Source: Nymphaea colorata (Eukaryota > Streptophyta > Magnoliopsida > Nymphaeales > Nymphaeaceae). Taken from it: a DNA stretch of 64,000 nucleotides. The notes under the pieces are model-generated. The model saw nothing but the letters and a program-made list of their open reading frames with translations, did no database searches and was not told where the DNA came from. Below, piece after piece: positions 34,117-45,521 of this stretch. Both the position numbers and the translations under genes were made by a program. Position 1 is the first letter of the stretch; each line of letters starts with the position of its first letter. Location: positions 7,686,505 to 7,750,504 of the forward strand of contig NC_045140.1 of assembly GCF_008831285.2 (NCBI RefSeq), written 5' to 3'.

Positions 34117-34899
34117 GATGCTCACGGCGGCGAATCAAAGCTTCAGACTACAGATATTGTCTTCTCCAAGGAAAACATGAAACATAGAGACAAAAACCAT
34201 TGACGTTAATTTTCTGGAAGGATTTACTGGTTGAGCACTAGACCATTGGATTTGTCTACGTCTGAAGCATCTATTAACAAATTTTCAGAATTTTTGAGGC
34301 TGTGATTAGCGAGGAATGGATTTTTGAAAAAGCACCGGTTCTCAGGCGCTGTTCTTCCCCTTCTCCGGTGGCCACCAAGTGCTCCGGCGTTGATTCTGGT
34401 CACCAGCGGAATCAAAACTGTTGATGACAATACCAGGAGATTCTTGACAAGTTTCCGAGCAAAACGAGCCCAAGAACGCTCAATTTGGCCCAGAAACGAG
34501 GCTGGAATAGCGATTTGAAGTCTGCCGGAGTTTTCTGCACGTTTTCCGGCGCGGAGACGATTTTTCGGCGAAATCGACCTTTCCGGCGCCGTGTTCTTCA
34601 GTCACCGGCGAGGTGTCCTTGTTTCGTGTCACTAGCTCCTTCCAGACTTAGCTCCTTGTGAAGACGAGGCAAGGGTGGCGGCTAGGATTTGGAGTCAATT
34701 CCTGCGCGTCCTTACTTCAAACAAATGACCAAAATAGGCCAAATGATCAAAGCCAAATAAAATGAATAATAATTTAAGCAAGGGCAATTTAGGAAACTTC
34801 ACCAGGTCACCGGAAAACCCAATTCGTTGCCGGAATGGATGACGCTTTCACCGGTTGGCCACGGTGGTGCAATTGGCCCTAGTTCTCCAAAGTGGGTTT

Positions 34900-35420
34900 G
34901 CAGATAGTCCTGCTCCCGTCAGTATTTCACCAGTCAAATGACGTCCGATCAATGTTATTTTTGGATTTGTTGTAGTTGAGATCAAGACGACTCCAACGGT
35001 ACCAAGAACTCCTTTAGACTCTCGACGGATCGCCGGAAAATGGCTGTTGATCAGACCAGTCTGCTGCTGGCTGTGGCAGAACGACGGCGGCGACACAGAT
35101 CTGTTTCGCCGCAGATTTCGATACCCAAATGAACTCCGTTCGTAATGAAATTTGAACAGATGCTAGCTGACCTCAAGACAATTCTAACGGCGTATTGTAT
35201 GTATTGAAACTCCCAGGGAATCACCAGATCCAGATCAAAGAACAACAACCTGTATCTAGAAATGACAGAATCGCGGCCGCGAAATGTGTTCTGTTCCTGC
35301 TTCGATTTAACTGACCAAACGAACTCCGATCACCACGAAATTTGGTTATATTGTAGAGGACGTCGAGACGATTCCAACGGTATATAGATCGTTCTCTAAC
35401 TCCTGGTAGATCTTCAGATA
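34900..35420. repeat. About 190-bp tandem repeat, three diverged copies
   Basis: The phrase (G)AGACGATTCCAACGGTA recurs at about 34983, 35174 and 35364, each preceded by AA(C/T)GAACTCCG-like and followed by AACTCC(C/T)GG-like sequence. A further distant match lies at about 37918. It is probably a structural leader repeat of the inserted element rather than coding sequence. Confidence 0.6.
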
Positions 35421-36484
35421 TGGCTCTTTGAACAGGTGTATGTTTCTGGAATTCCGCCTGCACGCGCGCGACCGAGAACGAGATTCCTTTCCACGATCAA
35501 CCCAAAGGAAAATACCGAGGGAAGCTCGACCACTTGCCTTGTTTAAGGGGTTGATCCGTGTCCTTGCAGCCTCTGGTAGACTCCACCAGTTCTGTGATGA
35601 AATCAGCCCTCGTCCGCCCTCCCGATTGAAGATCCGGCCTCTAAACCTCGTTGTGGATGACGAAGAGTGCACCGTGGTCTCCTTGTCTTGCTGGTTTGGG
35701 GTAAAAACGTGAGGTGAAGAAGACAATGTGCTGCCCGGAAGCTTCACCTTGAGGTCTTCTGCTCGTAGCTCATTCGGCCGATGAGAGAAGGGAGTTTAGA
35801 AGAGGAAGAAGCTGAAATAGAGGAGGCCGTGAGGTTGAAGAAGAGCACGAACCAGCCGTCGCTGGTAATGGAGGTTCGGAGAAGAGTTTCCGGCCGTCAC
35901 CGATGAGAACTAGTGGAGAAGATGATCCCTCACGGGGAGGAGAGAGAAAGTGATGAAAATCAATTTTTCATTATCAAAAGCATACCTAGGGTTTCACGCC
36001 CTAGAGAATATATACAAGAGAGAGCGTCTCGGTTCACTTAATCCTAACCCGAGACGGTACAAAAAACTTAAGAAAATCGATTTTAAAAACGTCTCAAAAT
36101 GAGACAATACAAAAAGCACTAAGATAAGAGTACTGTAAAGCAAATGGGCATGGATCCAAAATCGTTTTGCCCGCTCCAATGTGTCCCAGACTTGTGGGTC
36201 CGAGTATAACTTGCTTAGGTTCATCCTAGGCTGCTCCGTAGCTTGGTTAAGGTCCTGACACCTTACTTTCGTCTGGCTTAAACCGGGTCCTGGTCCACTG
36301 TCATGCTGGTCTTCAATCTCTGAACTCGGTCCAAGCCATGTTTCCCCCTTTTCGACCTTAGCTGCTCCACCCGCTCCTCCCACTGCAGCCATATAAGTAA
36401 TGCCCAAGGGTTCTATTAGTGTCGAACCCTGAACCATGCCAAGGTGTCGTGTGGTCCAACTCACTCGCACTCGCGTGCACTTGG

Positions 36485-37462
36485 CTATACGCACATAGGT
36501 GTAGTGCCCAACCCTGCAAGTCGCTTCTTGGGCTTGCACCCATCCTCGGCCGCGTGCAATGCTGCGGCCTGCTGCTCTCGGCACTCCCCGCCGAGACTAA
36601 CCTCACAAGGTAACGAGGACATAAGCCTGTCAGGTGGTAATCGGCGTGCCCAGCTACTACTAACGCCGCTGGTCGGCTCCGCTCTTGCACCCTCGTCCAG
36701 GCCTTCGACCATCCTCGATGGTGTCAAAATAAGGCACGTATCCGATCCACCCTCCTTAGACCGAGCATGACCCCAAGCTCGTATGAGGTTATCTTCTTGG
36801 ATGATCAGACTATACCATTTCTGTGATCCCATGCTGCTATGTTTTGGCCCTCCCTTCCAAGGCGTTGGAACAAGTTTCTTCTTTGTACAGCTTGGGATCT
36901 CTTCGACCTGCTCTCCTTGGTCACTTATCGAACTAGTGGCTATCTCCTGCATTGATGTCCTTTGTAGACTGTTCAACAAGCTCTCCGAAATACCATTACC
37001 ACCCTCCTTAGGCTTGACCATACACTGAGGATTGAAGGACCATGGTAACAATGGCTCTTTCATGGTTGTGATGTCATGCTCAACCGTCGAACCCATGGCG
37101 AATTCAGCTTGCTTCCATTTTGCTTGCAGCCCATTGATGGTCTCAATGATTTTCTCACAAAGCTGCTGCATTGCTCGTGGCGCCGAACCATCCACATACG
37201 ACTCTTGGTGCTTGCTGTCATAGCTCCCTTCTTCTTGGCCAGAGACCGAGGAAATCACTTCTAGCTTGAAACTCCGGCTAGAGTCTCCTACCTTGAGGAT
37301 CTCACCTAGGTAGAACTGCTCGGTGCATTGGGGTCTTATCACAATCTCTGCTACACTTAATTTCCTCGTAAGCGTCAAGTTTGTCACCCAAACTCGCCGG
37401 CTCACCTTGTCGACCTCGAGTTCAAAGTGGAACCCGTGGATGCTAGGGTGTTGGAACACCAA
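36485..37462 (-). CDS. Unrecognised 325-codon open frame in the GC-rich insert
   Basis: This is the longest uninterrupted frame outside known genes. It lacks an ATG at its upstream end: the first codon is TTG, a stop lies about 15 codons further upstream, and the first in-frame Met is internal. The N-terminal part (HPSIHGFHFELEVDKVSRRV, then EQFYLGEILKVGDSSRSFKL) looks like a compact folded domain. It is followed by a polar linker with SVSGQEEGSYDSKHQES and a Trp/Lys segment (NGLQAKWKQAEFAMG), then a low-complexity tail. I recognise no known domain. Its place beside LTR-like sequence suggests a gag-like or captured gene fragment. The opposite strand is also open for shorter distances, a side effect of the high GC content. 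Confidence 0.4.
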   Translation of the reverse strand: MVFQHPSIHGFHFELEVDKVSRRVWVTNLTLTRKLSVAEIVIRPQCTEQFYLGEILKVGDSSRSFKLEVISSVSGQEEGSYDSKHQESYVDGSAPRAMQQLCEKIIETINGLQAKWKQAEFAMGSTVEHDITTMKEPLLPWSFNPQCMVKPKEGGNGISESLLNSLQRTSMQEIATSSISDQGEQVEEIPSCTKKKLVPTPWKGGPKHSSMGSQKWYSLIIQEDNLIRAWGHARSKEGGSDTCLILTPSRMVEGLDEGARAEPTSGVSSSWARRLPPDRLMSSLPCEVSLGGECREQQAAALHAAEDGCKPKKRLAGLGTTPMCV

Positions 37463-38582
37463 GTCGCAATTAGGGTTTCTTCCTGCAGTCTAGACCTCCA
37501 TCCTCGGTTTTTGGTTGATTTCTGAACCCAGAATCAGCACTATATCTCGTAGGTGTTTGTTCCTCGCGTAGACGCCAAGAACTAAGTCCATTGCACTCAT
37601 ATTATCTGTTAACCGCTCCAAAGACCTTTGCTCAATAAAAATTCAATATCTCCCTGCCGAAAGGTCCAAAAATCGTGAAACTTGACTGAAAAATTCTTGA
37701 CTTCCGTAGCTTTCCAATGCATCCAAGCTCGTTATCAGATTCAGTTCCTATCAGAATTCATAGAGCTGCAAAGTCACGCCTCAGCCGCTGGTCGCAGACA
37801 AGTTTCAGGCTTCGTCAGTCCATCGGAAACACCTCAGACCAGTCCTCCTTCAAAAATTCACTGAGACCTGGATTTATCTTCAAAAATTCTGAAATTTAAA
37901 GGGCAGAAAGTAGAGATCCAGACGATTCCAACGCATCTAAAATCGCTCAAATCCAAATTCTGAGAAATCAACGCTGGCCGATCAAAGTTGGAGAAGATTC
38001 GGCTTTTTTTAGATGTCTGAGACGGATGAACAGTGGAGCTTCGGGTGGTGTCCTGCCTAGGACACGCCTAGGACACGTGCTTCAAAAGGCCGGGACACGC
38101 CGATGTGATTTCGCTTCCATTAAAGAAAGAAGGACAAGTGTTGTGCGGGACTCGGTGTCGCCTGCCGTCGAGGTGGAGCGGGAGTCTTGGTGGGACACGA
38201 CGAGCATCGAGTTCCAGGTGATGCGGGCCTCGACGGGACTCGCGTGTCTGTGCGTACCGCGACTTCTGGAAGGAGCCAAGGCTACCTTAGCAGCTCCTCA
38301 CGCCCTTCGTCTGAGCCTTACACGTGTCAAGCATCCAAGGACAAGCTAAAAAAGGAAGAAAACCAATATTGAATCTGGACGCGTGGGTGACCAAGTACGT
38401 GGAGCTAAATTAGGCAACATCCTAGCGACAATCTAGGAAGATTCGGGTGGAAGGATTAGCCAATCCACAAAGGCAATCTCACCTGCCATAAGCCCGGCCG
38501 GACAGGACCTCGGCGCAAAATCCCCTACGTAGCGGTACAAGTCTGGTGTATCCCAACCCGTGAGGCTTACTCCCTACTACAA

Positions 38583-39460
38583 AGAACTGGTCTAAGATGT
38601 ATTTAAGAGGATTAGCTTATACTATTTTGATTTCATAAGCTAATAAATATTGTCTCAGTTTCTGACACATCCCAACTAATGCTAGACAAGTTTTTTTTCA
38701 TGGGAGGTACTTCTTTTCATATTGGCCAAAAGTTTTACTGACACAATATATTGCACACTTGATTCGACTTCCTTCCTCGTACTGTGCCAAAAAAACACTA
38801 CATGCTGACTCATTTACTGTGATGTAAAGTAACAATGGTCTACCCAACACCGGGAGCTTTCAGATTGATGGATTTAAAGGGTAATTCTTGATCATCTCCA
38901 ATGACTGTTGGCATTCAAGACCCGATTCAAATTTGAAACCTTTTCTTAGCAACTGGTTAAATGGTTCGTGTCTCATGGCAAGATTGGAGATGAATCATCT
39001 GGTAGACTGGATTTGCCCTTGTAAACCTCATAGTTTCTTGATATTGGTAGGTGGTAGCATATCAACGATCACTTTAGCTTTGGAAAGATTTACCTCGGTC
39101 CCTCTCTTACTAACCATGAAACCCAAAAGTTTACCTGATTCAATCCCAAACACACACTTTTTGGAATTCAAACGACACTTATATTGTAAGAGTCTCCCAA
39201 ACACGTGGTTGAGAGGGTAATCGTCTTTTGGTGTGGCTTTATTTAGGTCTCAAAAGTCAATGCACAACATGACTTTGCTTTTTTTCATGGGGACAACCAC
39301 AATATTAGCCAACCATTTGGTGTAATCGATGGCATGAATAAATTTTGCCTTTAATAGGTCATCTAATCATTTTTTTATGTGTCCTTCTAGTCGAGGGTCA
39401 AGCTTGCATAGTTTTTGTTTTACTAACTTGCAACTAGGACTTAGGGGTAAATGATATTCA
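38583..39460 (-). pseudogene. Tat element reverse transcriptase/RNase H with core deletion
   Basis: In order the minus strand reads KWLANIVVVPMKKSKVMLCI, DLNKATPKDDYPL, then directly NHVFGRLLQYKC, NSKKCVFGIESGKLLGFMVS (thumb start), a connection region (RPLLLYITVNESACSVFLAQ) and SKTFGQYEKKYLP with LRQYLLAYEIKIV (RNase H). Roughly 100 residues that normally carry the catalytic YxDD are missing at about 39214. Several stops are also present, so it cannot be active. Confidence 0.8.
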
Positions 39461-40149
39461 ACCAGCTGGGGGTCTAGTTCGGCATATCTTCATAGGTTCA
39501 TGCAAAAACTTCTTGGTGGCTTATAAGAAAGTCTACCAACTTTTTCCTTTCTTCTATTGACAAACTGGTGCAAATTTGAAAGATCTTAGGATTATCACTT
39601 ATTCCTATAATATTTTTCAATTGGATCGTTACTAAGGATAAATGATACTCTTGTTTCTGAATCTTAGTAAATTCTAGTAATTCTGACTCGAGTGTTGTTG
39701 TGCATTCTATTTCATCACTGCTTGTTTGAAAAATACTTTCTGGAGGAACTTTCGAGGAAAAATAAGGAATTGAGACATGTTGAGTTCTGACATCCTGTAA
39801 AGAGGAAGATAAAAAAAATAAACAAAATTAAAATTGATAATCATAACAAAAGATTACTCGCATTGCATATAAAAAGATCTTAGTTCATAGTGGGGGTCCT
39901 CTTATGAGACTAAATAAGTTAAGATCACAAAATTCATGGGAAGATTTGAAAATAAAATTAAATACTATTATCCAACATGGTCTTCTTCAACCTTCTAAGG
40001 GGTATCTCAGTCCCCTCGTATTTATCTGAAAGGGGATGATGATTGGTTGTGAGATGTCATCTTCTTTCTTCCCAAGGCTAGTGAATGGACAGTAGCCACA
40101 TTCCGAAAGTGACTGAAATCTCTTAGGGTTTCTCACAAAATGAGCATAC

Positions 40150-40680
40150 AAGGGATGTTTTTGATAGTTCAGATGACTGCATGAGACCGTATAGGCACTC
40201 CTGGATTATTTGCCTACCTCCATGCTCTGCATCCATTCTTCCAAAGATGCTTCCTTCCTTGTCCTTATACTGGGGACATCCACCGAGTCAATTGGTCTAA
40301 GGAACATTAGTTGTATCAACATCTTGATTGGGTCCTCTGCACATACGGTGATGACAGATAGACCGAAATTTCACGTGAGGCATTGGTGGAGAGTGGATGG
40401 GATACCTCACACTTCATGGATCCAAGGTTATCCTAGGAACAAGTTGTATGATGAAGGTACATCCACTAAATGAAATAAAATACAGTGACTGGTGCGTTCG
40501 ATGATTACGTCCATGATGAGAGTCCCTTTGCTATTCATGCTTCTATTATCATATCCATAGGTCTTGGTTTCATCAGGATGATATTTGTCTTCACGAAAGT
40601 CCAAAGCTTTGGCCATGAGATCATGACAAATATTTAAGCCACTTCCTCCATTGATCAATACATGTGACACAGTCATCTCA
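40150..40680 (-). pseudogene. Tat element aspartic protease region
   Basis: An open stretch (40428-40676) reads MTVSHVLINGGSGLNICHDL and ends VDVPSSYNLFLG, followed after a frame change by YPWIHEV, PSTLHQ and ITVCAED. These are the flap and C-terminal motifs of Ty3/gypsy Tat proteases. The usual catalytic DGGSG reads NGGSG, so the active-site Asp is replaced by Asn. Confidence 0.8.
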
Positions 40681-40771
40681 TTAACTTGTAAGACGATGTA
40701 GAGAGCATCTTCATGATAATATCTCCATATTGAAAGAACTTTTTCTGTGACTGGTCCTTGGAGACCTGAAT

Positions 40772-42130
40772 CTAGTCTTCTTCATTAATACATTCTTCCA
40801 AAAGGATGATATCATCCAAATAGCATGGATCCTTGTTTAAGAAATCATCTGATGGCTCATCATCACCACCTCGTAATAGAAAAGTCTTTGGAATTATGGT
40901 AGAGTTTTTGGATGAACCTTCTACCTTGCTATTCATCATATAAATAAAGTCTAAAGGTTGCTCACCCTGATTAGTCACCATAACTTGGTGTGAATTGTTT
41001 TCATCACAAGGTCAGATGTGTTCTTATGGATGATATGGGAGTGGATTCCTCAATCAAGTTGAGCAACCTCTAAACTTTATTGATGAAATCTTAAATGATG
41101 TTCTTGAGGACAAAACAATCCATGGTGTCATGACCAGGGGCATGATGAAACTTAAATAATTTTTTTTATCACTTGTCATCTTTTTTGGACGTTCTAAAAC
41201 TTTTGACAAGATGACGATTCCTTTGGTATGGAGGTATTCTAGGATCTTCTCATGAGATTGACTAAGGAGAGTGAATCTCTAGTCATTACTCCAGCCTGGA
41301 TGTTTTTTCCTTCCTTCTTTGTTTCCCTTAGGCAGCTGTGTGCTTTTCTTATGGTTTGTCTCTTTGTTATGCTTATAGTTGTTGCCATTGTTTTTCGAGT
41401 GTTGGCATTTTGCTATAAAGTGAATGGGTAACTATGATTTTCCTCCTTTCTTACCATCTTCTTTATACTTAGGCGCAATAATTCCATCAAAACCGCATTC
41501 TTCAATTCCTTCCTCTATTAAATATGCTTGTTTCATCAATTCTGCAGAGGTCTTGATTGGAGCATTGCAGATTGGATTTTTCAAGGGTAACAAGGTTTTT
41601 TATGATAAGTGATAGAGTTTGTGTTTCAGAGATAGACTCATTCACCTTAGTGCATTGAATTCTCTATTTTGGATACATTCTCATGTCTTTTCTCCTTGTT
41701 TTAAACGGAGACTGCAAAGAGTACTAAGGGTTGGAACCATGGGGACATTTTGCTCAAATCTCTCGATGAATATGTTAATAAATCTATCAAATTCCTGAGT
41801 TCAACTCGGTTAACATTTTCTTTATGCCATTGTGTAACAAGGCTTTCAAGACTCCTTGAAAATAGAAAAATAATGATCTGTTATTTGCCTAGAAGTTGTT
41901 GCAATTACTGATGAATGTTGAAAGGGTGGGCTGGTTCCATCATATTTGACGAACTCCTTAGATAAACCTTTCAACTTTTTGTCTCCTTCAATGCCTAGGT
42001 AATAATTCTCATATGAGTATGAGAATTATCCCTTCCCCTTAAGTTCAAGGCTATCCATTCTTTTCTCTATTTCGTAAAACTTGCGTTTAGTTAGACTTTC
42101 ATCATCATGTGATTTGTTTGACTCTGACAT
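40772..42130 (-). pseudogene. Tat element gag (degenerate)
   Basis: The apparent start is the ATG at 42130 (MSESNKSHDDESLTKRKFYE, a lysine-rich charged N-terminus). Broken frames continue with a retrotransposon gag core (LSYYFSRSLESLVTQWHKEN, NLIDLL) and end with FHHAPGHDTMDCFVLKNII, the CxHx-type motif seen at the gag-protease border in Tat elements. Stops and frameshifts occur throughout. Confidence 0.65.
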
Positions 42131-42179
42131 TATCTTTTTCTTTTTGCTCTTGGCTTCTTTTACTTTCTCTTCAGAATTT

Positions 42180-44590
42180 TTGTTGTCCAAGTTGTTACTT
42201 GGGGTATAGTTCTTTGCCTTTCACCTTTTTTGGTAGACTTTCTCTTCCTTTTTGGCTTCTCCTCCAATCTTTCAATTAATATAGGGCTATGTGAGCTGCT
42301 ATCCTTTATGATTTCTTTCTCTTTCTTGCTTTTTTTTGTCGTCTTCTTCTTTGACAGAATTAGTTTAGGCTTTTCATCCTTACTGGTTGTTGAATCTGAA
42401 CTTAGATGGTCTTTATCTTGATATGTATGAGAAGATTTGTTATTTCTCTTGTTTCTTTTTTGTTTGGTTGCTCTCTCATGAAGATTCTATAAACAACAGG
42501 AACATATGGTGGATTTTTGGTTCAATTGTTGGGACGCCAAGTGTTTCTGACATAGGACTAGAAGATGAAGCTTCGTTCTAAGGGGTCTGCTTAGCTTGTA
42601 CTATTGTTTCAACCATCTTGTTGGCTTCAAATATTCACACCTCTAATGTGACAAGAAAATGAAATTATTGAATTAAAATGATGACAAAATGAAGGTTTAC
42701 ATTGCATTAAGAGTTTAAAGATTAAGAAAACATTAACTGATCAAAGATGACAATGACTAAAGATAAAATAAAGAGTACAAGATTGACACCAGAAACTTTT
42801 AAGGAAGGATGAATGGCGGTTGGTTGGCATCCCACCACTCGGCATTCCATTTTTACTACTGGGCCTGTAAACTAAGTGTAGGATATTTGTGTTTTCCATT
42901 CTTGTTGAGATACTCCGAACAATGCCACCCATTGAGAAGAGCTAAGGTCAAATTCAAGAATAGCTTCGATTGATGTATGCACGAAAACCATCTTCTGTCT
43001 CTAAGAAAATTGTCTCATGCATCTACACAATAATCAACTACAAAATAAGGGCCCAAGAGTGTAGTACGACCATGCAATGGTGAGTGTATTTAAATGGATT
43101 TTGACAACGACCATAATAATCTCAAATGATATCTCCTGCATCTAGCTGATCGATTAGACAATGGTATTGTTTCAAAACTATCAATGCTCCATTAGTGTTT
43201 CTGAATAGACTAGCTGAGAGTCCTACGTGCTTGAGGAACAATTATTGTAAAGTATATGTGCATCCTTCCACATAGTTTGTGTCTCTGACATTGAAGCAGG
43301 TGAGTCATCGGCAAAGTAAAGCCAAGACTGTCATTACCACTGATAAGTGTTAGGTCTCGGTATGCCTCCATATCTAAAAAAAGTTGGACGATACAAACAT
43401 CTAGGAGGTTGGTGAAGAGGGTCGCTCCCACTATGCAAAGCATCAGACAATGTTTAACTCTTCTTGTGGTTTTTTGAGATAAGGTGGAAGGCTAAACATA
43501 GGCTCCAAATTCTTTGTATAGTTACTTTAAGTTGATGTTTTGGCTTTCAATGTTTTCTACTAAGGGCCAAGTTTTTTATTTAGTAAATCGACTATAAGGT
43601 CATTTGCATTAACCTTAGTCGGGTTCATGAGGAATTGTTTCTCCAATGGGTCATTTGGATTACAAGTCAGGGTAGGAAAGTCTAGTGTTTCAGCAAATTC
43701 ATCCAAAAATATTGTTATTTCTCCCCATGGCATCCAAAAGGAAGAGGTCTTTGGGTTCCATCACTTGACAATAGCATGCACCTCCATCTACTGATTATAA
43801 AGGAAATTGACTCTATGTTGAAAAGAATACATCTTGAGTGAAGACTCTGAAAGATGGAGATTAAATTAGTGAAAAAATTCATCAAAGTTAACAAGGATGA
43901 TATGAGGCAGGCTGTAAATCATCACATAAGGTTTTGTGCACATCTAACATTCTCTATACTTCTATTATGTGAAAGAATTTGAAGAAAAGGAGGCATAGGA
44001 ACCTAATTGAGATAACTTTGCATCACGATAATCCAATGCCACTTGCTATGCTTATATACTTCAGTCAAATGTCTTAGTACTAGCATAGATTCTTTTGTAG
44101 GTAACTAGGGGTAAGGTTTCTCTACTTCTTCTTAAACGCGCGTCAATATACCATAAGTTACCACTCGTGGTACTAACGAATGAGCTTTCTCGCCGATTTG
44201 TAGTGCAGTTATAAGACTTAGTCTTGTGCTAGCGTCTAAGGCCAAACACGACAACATCTTGACCAGGTCAAATACGCATGAGAAGTTTTTGAAATATGAG
44301 TAAGCATGCGAAATTGGATGTCTCTAATGGAATGTTGCATAAGCGATAATTAAAATAAGTAGAAGAAAAAGCATTGTTTTGAGGGTTATATTTGATCTTA
44401 AATGTTGGTAAACATAATTAATCATCCTCAATTAATCTTATATTCCAAAAAGCAAACACAATCACTAAGCAATGCAATGAAATGCTAATGGGGTCAAGGC
44501 CAAAGAAATGGACATGTATTAACATCGGCAATATGGAAGATGTTCAAGTTAGTGGAAATGTATCAATGGTAACCATAGCCAAACGATGAT
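42180..44590 (-). other. Leader / possible upstream ORF region of the Tat element
   Basis: Between the primer site and gag lie about 2.4 kb of AT-rich sequence. A 77-codon frame at 43210-43443 (LCIVGATLFTNLLDVCIVQL) is loosely like the plant-mobile-domain ORF that some Tat/Ogre elements carry before gag. The similarity is weak and the frame is interrupted on both sides. Confidence 0.35.
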
Positions 44591-44610
44591 GGGTTCTATC
44601 ATGGTCGCCA
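44591..44610 (-). promoter_or_regulatory. Primer-binding site of the Tat element
   Basis: The minus strand reads TGGCGACCATGATAG, beginning six bases after the inferred LTR end CGCA. TGGCGAC primer sites are common in the Tat lineage. This supports the minus-strand orientation. Confidence 0.55.
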
Positions 44611-45502
44611 TCTACTTGCGTCCCCAAAATTTATTTTGATTTTGGAGTGCTTTAGAAATATAAAATTTTATTTTTGAATGAGAGAGAAATAGACTCACCC
44701 GTCAATACGAGGATTGACCGTTCCTACCATCTTTATCGAGGGTAACCAATCCAAGGACTATGCTTATTCTTCATACATTTTGTTTTTGCTTAAACATTTT
44801 TTCATTCCAAATGTGGTATAGTGCTTGGAAAAAATGTTGAAGATTTGATGTTTCAAATTTTTTTAAAAGTTTTGAAGAATCATTTAATAGTATAAACCAT
44901 TTTAACTTGGGAGATTTTGAATTGAAAAATCTTTACAAATATCATTTAGAAACTTTTGAAAGATAATATGAGTATTTTGAAAGTCAATTTAGTGTTTTCT
45001 TAAGAACTTAAATAAGTTTAAAGTTTTGCTATAATTTGGTTACTACCTATCTAAAGTTTCATCTCATCTTACTTAAGTTCTTTTAAAGAGGGGCTTATGA
45101 TCATTTGTGAATTCCAAAAGTGAATGTGAATGCATGAATGCATTGACTCTATATGATTGAAAGCAAATTATTTATTCATATTATATCATTCATTTAAGGA
45201 TATCACATACATATAGATTTATTTGCACATTTATTTTAGATATTCTCATGAAAATGAAAAACAATTGAAAGTGAAATGGGGTTGTATAGCATCAAGCATG
45301 ATTCCAATATTGGGTCATCACTTGAGTTTCAATCTTAGTGAATTTGATAAATGAAAATTTAAAATCTTAGATTTTGGGAAAAGAATATTCCAAAGAATAG
45401 AAGAAAGAAAAGAAAAGATTTTAAGCCAAGAGGAATAGATAGAAAGAGAATGAGAATGAGATTTTGAAAAGGAAGAAAAAAAAATTAAAGAGAGAAATGG
45501 GT

Positions 45503-45521
45503 GTATGTGTGTGTGTGTGTA
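45503..45521. repeat. (TG)n microsatellite
   Basis: A short GT run inside the 5' LTR; the open frames around it on both strands are low-complexity. Confidence 0.85.

Larger units (their letters stand above)
33779..38583. mobile_element. GC-rich insertion of about 4.8 kb inside the Tat element, type unknown
   Basis: The RT/RNase H coding trace ends near 38583 (ILDQFFVVG) and pol coding resumes near 33760, so this block interrupts the element. It is clearly more GC-rich than its host. It holds a primer-site-like TGGTATCAGAGCC (34104-34116) preceded by a TG...CA segment (33779-34100), an inverted partner of that segment ending at 35962, a 190-bp repeat, and a 325-codon minus-strand frame. This suggests one or two LTR retroelements, partly non-autonomous, but I find no matching direct LTR pair or clean target duplication. 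Some 30 codons of pol are missing at the junction, so a deletion accompanied it. Confidence 0.5.

Noticed and set aside
34224-36770. Several 60-196 codon frames on both strands in the GC-rich insert
   Set aside because: GC-rich DNA keeps frames open on both strands; except for 36485-37462 none is long enough or structured enough to support.
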